Assembly: GCA_949472775.1 (NCBI GenBank)
Contig: CASWVG010000029.1
Location: 1-32,220 of the forward strand
Source: an uncultured Lachnospiraceae bacterium
GTDB lineage: Bacteria > Bacillota > Clostridia > Lachnospirales > Lachnospiraceae
Length of the DNA: 32,220 nt
Reading direction: 5' to 3'
Part shown: positions 1 through 9,429 of the stretch, in pieces
Layout: every line of letters begins with the position of its first letter
Position numbering within the stretch: the first letter of the stretch is position 1
Position numbers and translations under genes: made by a program
The notes under the pieces: model-generated
What the model was told of the DNA's origin: nothing
Database searches by the model: none
The model's input: the letters and a program-made list of their open reading frames with translations, nothing else

Positions 1-2
1 CC

Positions 3-2363
3 TACAAGTCCCTCTGCGATATCCGGGACACTTACAACCAGAATGGGAAGATCACAGTGGATCAGTACCAGGAACTTACTAATATGGGCTTTACGTTCCT
101 CTCCCAGCTTGTGGATGAGAACGGGCAGTTAGGTTTAAACGCCAGCGCTTTTGAGCATCTCTCGCAGGCGAAGCTTGAGGAGATGCAGATCCAGATGGCG
201 AGGAATGCCGCAGATACCATCAACGGTTTAAAAACCGAAGCGGCGGCAGTGGAATATCTCACCTACGCCAACGAGCAGCTCCGCAATGCGGCCCTGGGAG
301 CGGCGGAAGCAGAACTGGAAGCCGCTGTAGTTAACGCCAGAAGTCGGGGCGGCAGCCAGGCGGAAGCCGCCAGTCAGATTTACCAGGGCTACCAGGCTGC
401 AAAACAGCTGGCTGGAAAGGTGGACTTCTCCTTTACCCCGGCCTCCTCTCCCGCCGTTTCCCCAGAGAAAACGGAATCCCCGAAAAAAGAAGCCTCCTAC
501 AATTCCATGGACGCCTACAACAGAGAAAAATCCCTTCTGGAACACATGCTTGCCCTGGATCAGATTTCCAAGGCGGAATACTATGAAAAGCTGCTCGCCC
601 TGGCGAGAAGTTCTTTCGAGGGCGATGAGGAACATCAGGACCAGATCTGGGACGCGGAGGAATCCTACCACGACTATCTGGAATCCATTAAGGAAACCTA
701 CAACTGGATTGAAATCTTCCTGGAGAATCTCTCAAAGAAAACTTCCGCACTGATCGACAAGGCGGGCAAATTCATTTCCTGGTCCAAGAAAAACGCCATG
801 ATCAACCGGGCAGTGAAGGCCACGGACAAGCAGATCTCTGGGCAGAACAGCGCCTATGTCTACTATGCGGAAAAAGCAAGACGGGTAGGGTTAAGCAACT
901 CCTACATCAATAAAATCCAGAACGGCACGCTCACCATGGAAGACATGCAGAACGAATCCCTGTCAGGCAAAATCGAGAAATACCAGGAGTGGTATGAAAA
1001 AATGACCGCCTGTGCGGACGCCGTCTCGGAGCTTTATGACCAGGAGCGCGACCTCATCCGGCAGAAGCTTGACAATGTGCTGGAACATTACGGCGACCTG
1101 GATTCCTACATGTCCTCCATTGTATCAAAGATGGACAGCTTCATCTCCCTGACAGACGACATGGGCAGGCGCAGCTCCCTCTCCGACCTTCTGGAGCAGT
1201 TTGCCGCAGTCAACGAACAGGCCGCACATTTCCAGTCACAGACAGGGACTGCGCAGAAAGAGACGGAAAAGAATCTCTTTGAAAGCTCCCAACGGGTAAA
1301 GGATGCGGAGGAAAAAGAAAAGCAGGAGCTGGCCGACTCCCTGGATGCCAGAAAAACCCATGTCACATCCGGGATCAAGAATACGGGAACTTACCATAAG
1401 CTTTTAAAGGATATCGCCAAGGCATCGTTAGCGGAGGAAACGAAGAAGGCGGAACTGGAAGCTGCCAAAGTCAAAAACAAGATCAACGACAGCGATTCCG
1501 ATGCCGTCAAAAAACGGAAAGAAAAGAATATTGCCTCCAAGAAAACCGCCTACGAAAAGGCGCAGAAAAAGCGGACGGATCTGGAGGCCAAAAAGAAGCA
1601 GTTGGAAGGCAGCGCCACCGCCAACACCATCGTGGAATACGCCAGGCTGTATGATACGGCGCAGACACTTTTAAACAAAAAGAAAGACAAGGAGGCTCAG
1701 GGAAAAGCCTTATCAGAGGCCGACGCCAAAAGGCTTGCGGACACACAGGCCAGAATGGCAAAAATCTCCGGCACAAGAACCACCGCCATTGAGGAGCTGG
1801 AAAACCGTCTCTCCATCGTAAAAGGGGAAAAAGACGGCGAGACACAGGCCGACAGACTGACAAACCAGCTTGCCGCCATCGTAGGCTCCGGCACAGATGG
1901 AGAAGGAAATCCCAGACCGGGTTCCGGCATCGAACAGTCCGCCACCTACAAAAAACTCCTAAAGGATATCACCGACAAGGAAGCGGCGATCGAGAAAGAA
2001 GATCACAAATACGACGGCAAAGAAGCAAGTCAGGCACAGCTGAACGCCCAGAAGAAAAATCTGGAAAAAATGCGTGCACAGCTCGCCGCCTACAACGAAA
2101 AGAAAGCAGCCCTGGAAGCCCACGCCACAGCCGACACCATCGCGGAATACAGCAAAATTTATGACAGCTGGCGCAAACTACAGGATAAGCTGGACGACGG
2201 GAAAGTCCTGAGCACAGCGGAGTGGAAAAATTACAATACTTACAGCGGACAGCTGAAACAGTTCGCCAAAGAGAGGGATGCCACCGTCAAATCCTTAAAG
2301 GAACAGCTTGAAAAAATCCAGAATCCCGGCGACAAAGCCGCCAATATCAAACGGGAATTTTAG
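3..2363 (+). CDS. Phage tail tape measure protein, 5'-truncated part up to an in-frame TAG
   Basis: The frame is open from the window edge, so the true start lies upstream; the GTG at 57 has no ribosome binding site and sits inside the protein. About 786 residues are visible, very rich in Lys, Glu, Ala and Gln, with long predicted coiled coils and no obvious membrane segment. From about base 1392 a unit of roughly 165-185 residues recurs, marked by a YKxLLKDI start and an ATAxTIxEY core. Length, composition, repeats and position just upstream of a distal tail gene fit a tape measure protein, which sets tail length and occupies the tail lumen in siphoviruses. The frame ends at TAG 2361-2363, but identical-style sequence continues in the same frame to 4439. 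I therefore read this as the front part of one gene. The family call is by context and architecture, not by a catalytic motif. Confidence 0.8.
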   Translation, partial: YKSLCDIRDTYNQNGKITVDQYQELTNMGFTFLSQLVDENGQLGLNASAFEHLSQAKLEEMQIQMARNAADTINGLKTEAAAVEYLTYANEQLRNAALGAAEAELEAAVVNARSRGGSQAEAASQIYQGYQAAKQLAGKVDFSFTPASSPAVSPEKTESPKKEASYNSMDAYNREKSLLEHMLALDQISKAEYYEKLLALARSSFEGDEEHQDQIWDAEESYHDYLESIKETYNWIEIFLENLSKKTSALIDKAGKFISWSKKNAMINRAVKATDKQISGQNSAYVYYAEKARRVGLSNSYINKIQNGTLTMEDMQNESLSGKIEKYQEWYEKMTACADAVSELYDQERDLIRQKLDNVLEHYGDLDSYMSSIVSKMDSFISLTDDMGRRSSLSDLLEQFAAVNEQAAHFQSQTGTAQKETEKNLFESSQRVKDAEEKEKQELADSLDARKTHVTSGIKNTGTYHKLLKDIAKASLAEETKKAELEAAKVKNKINDSDSDAVKKRKEKNIASKKTAYEKAQKKRTDLEAKKKQLEGSATANTIVEYARLYDTAQTLLNKKKDKEAQGKALSEADAKRLADTQARMAKISGTRTTAIEELENRLSIVKGEKDGETQADRLTNQLAAIVGSGTDGEGNPRPGSGIEQSATYKKLLKDITDKEAAIEKEDHKYDGKEASQAQLNAQKKNLEKMRAQLAAYNEKKAALEAHATADTIAEYSKIYDSWRKLQDKLDDGKVLSTAEWKNYNTYSGQLKQFAKERDATVKSLKEQLEKIQNPGDKAANIKREF

Positions 2364-2760
2364 GAAGCCTCCGAGGGCATCCGCGAAAGCTACAAGGCCC
2401 AGATTGACGCCATCAGCTCCAACATGCATGCCTCCACCCAGTACAAAAACCTCCTTGCCAATAAACAGCGTCTGGAAAACAAGCGTGACAGCGAAAAAGG
2501 GCTGACCGCCGCCGAGGAAAAAAATCTGCGGAAATACACGGCACAGCTCGAGGCGCTGGAAAAGGGGGCCACCGGGGACAACATCGCGGACTACATAAAA
2601 ACATGGGAGCAGTGGTACACGCTCCAGCTCAAAATGGACGACGGAAAAACCCTGAGCGAGAAAGAGACTGCCACCTACGACAACCTGAAGTCCCGGCTCG
2701 AGGAATGGAGCACACAAAAGCAGTCCAGGATCAGCGATCTTCTGTCCTTGATGGAGGACG
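1392..2760 (+). repeat. Three degenerate protein repeats inside the tape measure gene
   Basis: Repeat units begin at about 1392, 1947 and 2442, spaced 555 and 495 bases, which are whole codon numbers. Each starts with a YHKLL, YKKLL or YKNLL motif, runs through a charged helix, then an ATANTIVEY, ATADTIAEY or ATGDNIADY core. Each closes with a GKALS, DDGKVLS or DDGKTLS motif. They are protein-level repeats and have diverged at DNA level. Gain or loss of units would change tail length, as known for tape measure proteins. Confidence 0.7.
2361..2363 (+). other. In-frame amber (TAG) codon interrupting the tape measure gene
   Basis: The TAG lies in the linker between the second and third internal repeats, after residues IKREF and before EASEGIRESYK. 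The frame is unchanged on both sides and the downstream sequence keeps the same character, so a single base substitution is the simplest origin; CAG (Gln) to TAG would do it. The next ATG in frame, at 2424, has no Shine-Dalgarno sequence before it. None of the six visible phage genes uses TAG as its final stop, whereas the host genes spoIIGA, ftsZ and murD do. Confidence 0.9.
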
Positions 2761-4439
2761 ATCTGGAAAAACTGCGCAAAACTACGGATGAAAACCTGGC
2801 TGATGCCGAGTCTGAGGCCAACAGCTATTACTCCAAAGTGTACGGGCTTGCGAAACAGATCGCCGAGTACAACTTAAACGCCTTAAACGAACAGCTCTCC
2901 TGTCTGGATGCCTATATCAGCTACTACAGCGATCTGATATCTCTCTATGACCGTTTCTCCGGCGATAAGTTAACCAGCCTTTTGACGGATCTGGATGAAG
3001 GCGCTTTCTCCGACCAGATCGGCGTGTATGAAAAGTATCTGGAAACGCTGACCTCGAAATACGACGCAACACTCTCCCAGATCAACGAGTACAAACAACT
3101 TCTGGAAGGCATAGACACCAACGATTTTCAGTCCTCCATGGATCTGTTCCAGAAAGCCATGGACAGCTATAAAGCTTCCGGCAACACGGAGATGGCGGAC
3201 AGATTACAGGCTGTTCTCGATGTATTAAATGAGCGCGCTGTCGATGCGGACAACTGGGGCGAATATGCAGATCTCTGGGCCAGCGAATGGGAACAGGCGC
3301 TGGCGGATGCCAAATCCGGGCTGATCGATACGGCGGATTCCATCCAGGAAATCAACGATGCACTGCGCGAAGTCAGATTCTCCGGCATCACAGACGCTAT
3401 CGAAGAATTAAACCGCGCGGACGGAGTTCTCTCCTCTATGTCCGGGCTGATCCAGGATGCATGGCTCTACGACGGCGACGGGCTTTCCGAGTACGGAACG
3501 GCCAAAGCCGCCCTGCTGGTATCCCAGCTGGAAAACGCCCAGAACAAGGCGGAGGAATATCTGGAACTTACCAAAAAAATCCAGGAAAGCCGGGACACCT
3601 ATGCCTCGGATACTACCTATCAGGAAGCCCTTGCCGAGGCTTCACAGAACTACTACGACACCCTCTCCGACGCCGCCTCCCTGGAAAACGCCATCGTGGA
3701 TCTGATGCGGCAGGCGCAGGAGGAGGAAGTATCAGGCTGGAAGGATATCATCTCTGCCAGAAAGGAAGCCCTGCAGGCCAAGAAATCCTACTATGACTAT
3801 GACAGAAGCTTAAAGGAGAAAAACAAAAACATTGACTCCCTGCGGGCGGAGCTTGCCGCCTTAAGTGAGATTGACACGGCGCAGGCAAAGGCCAGAAAAG
3901 CAAAGCTGGAAGCAGATCTTGCACAGGCGGAGGAAGAACGGGAAAATGCCAGGATGGAACATGAGTATTCCATCAGTATAGATGCCCTGGACGATTACGC
4001 GAAGACACTGGAAGAAGCGCTGGATGACTCCACAAAAACCGTACAGGAAACCCTGGAATCCCAGAAGGAAGTAATCGAGGAGGCCAAAGAGCTGTACCGC
4101 ACCTCCACTGACACGGTGGAGGAAACCATGCAGAAAGTCACCGACTTCTACCGGCTTGCCGGGGAACGGATGGACACCTTCCTGACCAGTCTGCCGGATG
4201 CCGGCATCTCCCCAGCTCTCAGAAACCTTCCTGATTCTGCTGGAACCCTGGACAGGTTACCGTCATCCGACCAGGAATCTGTAGGAATCGTCAACCACTA
4301 CGATGCACTGCTGCGTGTGGACGGCAATGTGGACAGGGATGCGCTTCCCGGTCTGCAGGAGATTCTGGAGAAATCCTATCGGTACACCACACAGAAACAG
4401 TATGGCGATCTGAAAAAGATCGGATACGCCTTACACTGA
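2424..4439 (+). CDS. Phage tail tape measure protein, C-terminal part after the in-frame TAG
   Basis: This continues the frame of the upstream tape measure segment: coding resumes immediately at 2364 and runs 691 codons to a TGA at 4437-4439. The given start is the first ATG (residues MHASTQYKN), but no ribosome binding site precedes it, so independent translation is doubtful. The segment begins with the third internal repeat and then has long helical stretches rich in Glu, Ala, Asp, Leu and Ser, with a Pro-containing C-terminus near residues DAGISPALRNLPD. It would be the C-terminal part of a tape measure protein that ends just before the Dit gene. If the TAG is neither suppressed nor bypassed, the prophage lacks the end of this protein and is probably defective for tail assembly. 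Whether it is expressed is unknown. Confidence 0.75.
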   Translation: MHASTQYKNLLANKQRLENKRDSEKGLTAAEEKNLRKYTAQLEALEKGATGDNIADYIKTWEQWYTLQLKMDDGKTLSEKETATYDNLKSRLEEWSTQKQSRISDLLSLMEDDLEKLRKTTDENLADAESEANSYYSKVYGLAKQIAEYNLNALNEQLSCLDAYISYYSDLISLYDRFSGDKLTSLLTDLDEGAFSDQIGVYEKYLETLTSKYDATLSQINEYKQLLEGIDTNDFQSSMDLFQKAMDSYKASGNTEMADRLQAVLDVLNERAVDADNWGEYADLWASEWEQALADAKSGLIDTADSIQEINDALREVRFSGITDAIEELNRADGVLSSMSGLIQDAWLYDGDGLSEYGTAKAALLVSQLENAQNKAEEYLELTKKIQESRDTYASDTTYQEALAEASQNYYDTLSDAASLENAIVDLMRQAQEEEVSGWKDIISARKEALQAKKSYYDYDRSLKEKNKNIDSLRAELAALSEIDTAQAKARKAKLEADLAQAEEERENARMEHEYSISIDALDDYAKTLEEALDDSTKTVQETLESQKEVIEEAKELYRTSTDTVEETMQKVTDFYRLAGERMDTFLTSLPDAGISPALRNLPDSAGTLDRLPSSDQESVGIVNHYDALLRVDGNVDRDALPGLQEILEKSYRYTTQKQYGDLKKIGYALH

Positions 4440-4450
4440 CACAATGATGC

Positions 4451-4484
4451 GGAGGGGTGCAGGAATCTTTTTCCTGCCCTCCCT
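4451..4484 (+). other. Hairpin between tape measure and distal tail genes
   Basis: GCAGGA (4459-4464) pairs with TCCTGC (4472-4477) around a 7-base loop, and partly matching GGAGGGG and CCCTCC arms extend it. There is no T-run after it, so it is not a classical terminator. It lies directly upstream of the ribosome binding site of the distal tail gene and may stabilise or attenuate the transcript. Confidence 0.35.
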
Positions 4485-4508
4485 CCCCGGAAAGGAGGCA
4501 ACACATAC

Positions 4509-5381
4509 ATGTCATTTTTAGATGCAGATTCTTTTATCTTTGACAGCCAGAGCAGCGATTCCTACAATCTGATGATATGCTGGATCGACGAGAGCGCAAA
4601 CATTTCCACGAGCGGTCTGCGAAGGACAATCGAAAGCGGCAGCATCAACCACGTGCGCTTAAAGACTAACAATTACGGCGTAAACTTTGATGGTAACATC
4701 GAATTTTCCTTCTATGTGGTCAAGCGGGATGAGACGCCTTTTACCAGGCTGGAATCCATGGCCGTCAACCGCTGGCTTACAGGCTCCACCGTTCCAAGGC
4801 CGCTGTACTTTAACGACAGCGCTGTCCCGTCGCTCCACTATTACGCCGTCTGCACAGAGATTGAAGACAAGGTATTTCTGGAACATCACGCCAAAAAGCT
4901 GGTCTTCCAGACCAACTCCCCTTTTGGATTTACCGATCCCACAGAAAAGAGATTTGCCGTTACCGGCGAGGAGCGCTTTGCCATAGACAACCTTGCCGAC
5001 ACGGTAAACGGCGTCTTCTACCCGCAGATCCTTTTATCCGCCCAAAACGCTGATTCGATTGTGATCGAAAATAGGAGCGACCAGAAATCCGTGACACTTT
5101 CCATCCCTGTGACTGTCTCTGCTGACAGCCGGGGAAAGCGCACGCTCCTGATTGACTGCGCGCAGATGAAGCTGCTTGACGTAAACTGCGCAAGCCGTCT
5201 CGTGCCGTTTCATGAAGTGGGCTGGACGACACAGTATTCCAGCTATGTCTCATCCACCGACAGCCATATGGAATCGCTCTACTGGTTCCGGCTGATCCGT
5301 GGGACAAACAACATTCAGATCACCGGGAACTGCGAAGTTACCTTTATCTTTGAATTTCCCAGAAAGGCAGGATGTTTATGA
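4509..5381 (+). CDS. Phage distal tail (Dit) protein
   Basis: 290 residues, complete, starting at ATG 4509 with a good GGAGG about 9 bases before it. The size, the beta-rich sequence without membrane segments, and the position between the tape measure and the large tail protein fit the siphovirus Dit/tail-component family. Dit forms the hexameric hub joining the tail tube to the baseplate and adhesin. The N-terminal half (FDGNIEFSFYVVKRDE, then SMAVNRWLTG) resembles the belt-forming part of these proteins; the C-terminal half (about 150-290) would be the galectin-like domain. Its stop codon overlaps the start of the next gene as ATGA, pointing to coupled translation. The assignment rests mainly on order and general features. 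Confidence 0.75.
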   Translation: MSFLDADSFIFDSQSSDSYNLMICWIDESANISTSGLRRTIESGSINHVRLKTNNYGVNFDGNIEFSFYVVKRDETPFTRLESMAVNRWLTGSTVPRPLYFNDSAVPSLHYYAVCTEIEDKVFLEHHAKKLVFQTNSPFGFTDPTEKRFAVTGEERFAIDNLADTVNGVFYPQILLSAQNADSIVIENRSDQKSVTLSIPVTVSADSRGKRTLLIDCAQMKLLDVNCASRLVPFHEVGWTTQYSSYVSSTDSHMESLYWFRLIRGTNNIQITGNCEVTFIFEFPRKAGCL

Positions 5382-8300
5382 TTTATCTGGCAAAACCTAC
5401 AGGCGACATACTCGGCAGACCGAACGGTCTCAAGGAGGAAACCTGTAAAATGAAAAAAACGCTGACCGATATGTGGGAACTTACTTTTGAAGTCAGCAAA
5501 TACGTGGATGAAAACAACAAATTCTCACCCTCTGATTTTTACGAATCCCTCTCCAAAAATATGTATCTCCTGCTGGAGAGCGACACCGCCAACGCTCTTT
5601 TTCTGATCGACGCAGAGCCTGTAGTCACAGGCGACGGCATACAGGAAACCAAAAGCGTCACGGCCCACACGGCGGAATGCGAGCTGCAGCAGAAATTTCT
5701 CCGCAGTTTTTATATCAATAACGGCACCGGCGAAAGTCAGGAATATCTGGCGGACGATAATCTGGACGCTTACACGGGCCTCCCGAAAGAATATATCAGC
5801 CTTGCAAACTTTGAACATCCCGGCCTTTCCCTTCTGCACCTGGCTTTGCAGGAAACCGGATGGACAGTGGACGACAGCTTAAAAACCGCGGAGGCAGACG
5901 CCTGCGCCAGAAAATATCAGTTCAGCGTGGACGGAAAAGATATCTATTCCTTCCTCATGAGCGAAGTCGCTCCAACGGCAAAAATTCTTTTTTTCTTTGA
6001 CCGCAGAAAACGCAGGGTCAGCTTCCGCTCCTATCCGAACATCGGAAAGGATACCGGCATCTGCATCGGCCTGCGCAATCTGGCCAGCCGGATTCAGGTA
6101 GAATCCACCGCAGATGCCGCCCTGATCACGAGATACCGCCCTTCCTGCGAAAGCGGCAGCGGTCTTGGCATCGAATACGTCAACTTCGGCGATCCTTATC
6201 TTTACAATCTGGATTACTTCGCCGCCACCCGCAATGAATACGGGGATTATAAGTACGTCACCGAAAGTTTCCATGACCAGTATGCCGCATGGAACAAAAA
6301 GCGGGAAGACCTGCGTCCAGATTACATTGCCCTGACAAAGGAATATAACCAGACCCTGCTTGCCATCAGCGAACTGCAGAACCGCCTGCCAGACGACGGC
6401 TGCAGCATCGACTACAAAACCTACAAGGCAGATGAACTGTACCTCTCCTTAAATGCCTACGAGAAGGCACTGGCCGCCCTGACCACCCTTTACAAAAACG
6501 ACTATCCTGGTCTCTATCCCTCCCCGGATACGGCGCTGGACGAGGCGCATCTGCGGACCACCATGTACTGGCACGATTACTACGCTTACAAATACCAGAT
6601 CATTCCTTCCGTCCTGGAGGCCATGAAAATCTGGTATGCGACAGACAAAAACGGCAATCTTGAGCGGGATGAAAATGGCCGCTATATTGTGTGTGAAAAC
6701 GGGAACCCCGCCTACGCCGGAAATCCCGCCATGGTAAAGCCGGTAACCGCCTTTCTGTATAAATTTGAACTGTACGGCCTGGAGGAACTAAAAGCAAAAA
6801 GGAAAGCCTGGATGGAATGCGTCAGTCTTTTATACCGGGACGGCTTCATCAAAAGCGGCACGAAAGAAAATCCCACATCCTACCAGACCCCCGACGAAGC
6901 CGGATGGGAAAGGCTGACCGCCAGCCAGAAAGCGCAGTTTACTACAATTAGCGCATTTAAGGACACACTGAACAGTTATCTCGACTATATGGACTTTGAC
7001 TCCCGCCCTAACGCCATAACCGGCACATCCTGCAAAGGTATCATCCGGCTGTGCGAGGCTGCCATTTCCGAAAGGCAGGAAGAAATCGCTTCCCTGCAGG
7101 AACACCTTGCATCTGTCAATACGGAAAGGGATGCCCTCTCCGCCTCTGTTCTGCCGCAAAACAATTTCAACACAGAGAATCTGAAACTTTTTTGCCTGCT
7201 CATCAACGAGGCAGATTACAGCAGTAAAAATATCGTGACCACAAATCTGGACGATATCCTGACCATGGTCGACGTGGCAGAAACCCTTTACCAGGACGCA
7301 AAGTCTCATCTGGACATTGCATCCCACCCACAGTATGCCTTCCACACCACCATCGATAATCTCTTCGCGTTGGAAGAATTTGCACCGCTGTGGGAAGACT
7401 TCGTCATCGGCAATTTCATCCGGCTGCAGCCGGATCTGTTCCGCGATGATTCCGAGACACTACGACTCATATCCATCGAATCAAACCCGCTTCAAACCAC
7501 CGGGGATATCTCCGTGGAATTTTCCACCATGACGAGATCCCTGTCAGATGTCAACGATCTGGCGTTTCTCTTCGGAGAAGGCGCTTCCGGCTCCCACCCT
7601 TCCTCCGGCTCTTCGTCCGGCAGCGGCGGAACCTACGGCAAAAACGATGCGGATATCCAGATTGCCAACAATATGCTGAACGCCCTGCTGAAATCAGAGA
7701 CCTTCGGCACGCAGATAGCCGACGTGATCCTGGACAGCATCAGGACCAATAAAGGAAATTTCGGAAAACTGATTGCGCACAGCGGGATTTTTGACAGCCT
7801 GACATCCGGGGAAGTGAAGGTAAACGGCGCATGTCTTACCGATGTGGTTAAATCCCTGAATTACATTGCCGGATCAGAAGGCAGCATGCTGAATCTGGAG
7901 GACGGCTCTGTTGATTTTGCGGGCGGCGCACTGACATATGACAAAAACAGAGGCTTAGTCATAAAAGGGGCAAAGGGGAAAACATCCATAGACGGCTCCT
8001 CCGTCAACACTGGCGCAATCACTTCGAATAACTATAACGGTACCTCTGCCAGTCCCCTTGAAAATACAAAAGGATCTATCATCAGCCTGACAGATGGACG
8101 GTTCAGTCTGGGCGGAGGGAAAATAAAATGGAACGGGACAGACCTGGAAATAGACGGTGGAGGATCGTTTGCCGGAGATGTCGTTGCAACCACCTTAACC
8201 GCAACACAAAGCGGGAACATTGCAGGCTGGAATTTCAATCAGAATGGTTTTTATAAAACGAATTCATCCATAGCATCGAAAAACGGTATGTATATAGGTG

Positions 8301-9391
8301 AGGAAGGAATTTCCATCAAAGACTCATTTGTTGCAAAAAGCAACGGGCTATACTTTAAATCCGAAGACTGGATATCTGACGCCTACTTAAATTATGTAGG
8401 AGATGATTATACGACATTGTGCAATATTATGGAGGGTCAATGGATCCGGATTTACATGTATAATGCAGCAAATATCGACTATTTCAATATGAGCTGGAAA
8501 CATAGTTATTATATAGAAATGGTATCCGCCGATGACGAGGACGGCGGTGCAGCCGCAATGTTCGGAAAATCTGATCAATATATCATAAGAGGATATGGCG
8601 TCAGCGGCCGTACAGAATCGGCAGACGCCATGTATTTTGATGGAGAGAATGTATTATATCTGGATGTATCATATGACAATTTATATGATCTGAACAATGT
8701 CCTGAATAACGAAGACATACAAGAATATCTCCAGGCTGGTTTCAAAGCGAAGGTACGCAGCGTAAGCATAGAAAAAATTTACAGTAACGGCCGGAGTATT
8801 GGCGGGAGATATTTTGACAGTGTACAGATCGGAAAAATCGAAATATACAATTCAGACAATACACTGAGCAGTACAATACACGGAACACGAATAAACGACA
8901 GAAAAGGAATGATGATCAACACGTATACGAAACATATTTATGCAGAAAACTTCAGCATTGATAATGATAATCTATCTCATTCTGCCGTATTTCACTCTAC
9001 TTCTTCCGAATCTCCCAACGTATATATCAACTCAGACGGCTGCTTTAAACGTTCGTCCTCCTCTTCTCAAAGATATAAAACCGATATCACCACAGATATA
9101 CCGGCCGATCTGTCACCCGGAAAACTGTACGATTTAGATATTGTGTCCTTCCGATATAAAGATAAGTATCTTTCGCCACAGGACCTCCGGTATCAGAGAG
9201 ATATCGTCGGGCTGATCGCAGAAGACGTATACAGGAAATACCCGCTGGCATGTAATTTAGATGCAAATGGTGATCCTGAAATGTGGGAAATCAATATTTT
9301 ATTCCCCGCGGCGTTGAAATTGATCCAGGAACAGCACGAAGAAATCGAAAAATTAAAACAGCGCATGACAGACTTAGAGCAGAAAGCATAA
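5378..9391 (+). CDS. Tail-associated (Tal) protein with fibre region and C-terminal S74-type chaperone domain
   Basis: 1,337 residues when started at ATG 5378, which overlaps the Dit stop (ATGA) and has AGGA five bases upstream; ATG 5372 is possible and adds two residues. Residues 1 to about 730 look like the tail hub / prophage tail endopeptidase-like family that follows Dit. A Gly/Ser-rich hinge (about 734-755) leads into a beta-rich fibre region with short repeated strands. Residues about 955-1228 form a distinct Tyr/Asn/Ile-rich domain with AT-rich codons, probably the host receptor-binding part. From about 1229 the SSQRYKTDI motif and DIVGLIAEDVYRKYP segment match the peptidase S74 intramolecular chaperone, ending in a coiled coil. 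S1229 and K1234 have the spacing expected for the self-cleaving dyad. It likely trimerises, cleaves itself and recognises the cell surface. Confidence 0.78.
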   Translation: MIYLAKPTGDILGRPNGLKEETCKMKKTLTDMWELTFEVSKYVDENNKFSPSDFYESLSKNMYLLLESDTANALFLIDAEPVVTGDGIQETKSVTAHTAECELQQKFLRSFYINNGTGESQEYLADDNLDAYTGLPKEYISLANFEHPGLSLLHLALQETGWTVDDSLKTAEADACARKYQFSVDGKDIYSFLMSEVAPTAKILFFFDRRKRRVSFRSYPNIGKDTGICIGLRNLASRIQVESTADAALITRYRPSCESGSGLGIEYVNFGDPYLYNLDYFAATRNEYGDYKYVTESFHDQYAAWNKKREDLRPDYIALTKEYNQTLLAISELQNRLPDDGCSIDYKTYKADELYLSLNAYEKALAALTTLYKNDYPGLYPSPDTALDEAHLRTTMYWHDYYAYKYQIIPSVLEAMKIWYATDKNGNLERDENGRYIVCENGNPAYAGNPAMVKPVTAFLYKFELYGLEELKAKRKAWMECVSLLYRDGFIKSGTKENPTSYQTPDEAGWERLTASQKAQFTTISAFKDTLNSYLDYMDFDSRPNAITGTSCKGIIRLCEAAISERQEEIASLQEHLASVNTERDALSASVLPQNNFNTENLKLFCLLINEADYSSKNIVTTNLDDILTMVDVAETLYQDAKSHLDIASHPQYAFHTTIDNLFALEEFAPLWEDFVIGNFIRLQPDLFRDDSETLRLISIESNPLQTTGDISVEFSTMTRSLSDVNDLAFLFGEGASGSHPSSGSSSGSGGTYGKNDADIQIANNMLNALLKSETFGTQIADVILDSIRTNKGNFGKLIAHSGIFDSLTSGEVKVNGACLTDVVKSLNYIAGSEGSMLNLEDGSVDFAGGALTYDKNRGLVIKGAKGKTSIDGSSVNTGAITSNNYNGTSASPLENTKGSIISLTDGRFSLGGGKIKWNGTDLEIDGGGSFAGDVVATTLTATQSGNIAGWNFNQNGFYKTNSSIASKNGMYIGEEGISIKDSFVAKSNGLYFKSEDWISDAYLNYVGDDYTTLCNIMEGQWIRIYMYNAANIDYFNMSWKHSYYIEMVSADDEDGGAAAMFGKSDQYIIRGYGVSGRTESADAMYFDGENVLYLDVSYDNLYDLNNVLNNEDIQEYLQAGFKAKVRSVSIEKIYSNGRSIGGRYFDSVQIGKIEIYNSDNTLSSTIHGTRINDRKGMMINTYTKHIYAENFSIDNDNLSHSAVFHSTSSESPNVYINSDGCFKRSSSSSQRYKTDITTDIPADLSPGKLYDLDIVSFRYKDKYLSPQDLRYQRDIVGLIAEDVYRKYPLACNLDANGDPEMWEINILFPAALKLIQEQHEEIEKLKQRMTDLEQKA

Positions 9392-9429
9392 CACCTCTGC
9401 TCCCATTTTATTTGAAGGAGGAAATTTTC

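Noticed and set aside
57..62. GTG as start of the tape measure gene
   Set aside because: The frame is open to the window edge and no ribosome binding site precedes it, so it is internal.
4440..4508. Promoter or small gene between tape measure and Dit
   Set aside because: Only a hairpin and the Dit ribosome site are visible; no reading frame or convincing promoter hexamers.
8230..9400. Diversity-generating retroelement target in the tail fibre
   Set aside because: No reverse transcriptase or template repeat is visible in the window, and the AT-rich block is better explained as a swapped domain.
9283..9429. Longer BppU-like protein starting at ATG 9283
   Set aside because: The region codes for the Tal C-terminus in another frame, and ATG 9430 has a strong ribosome site.
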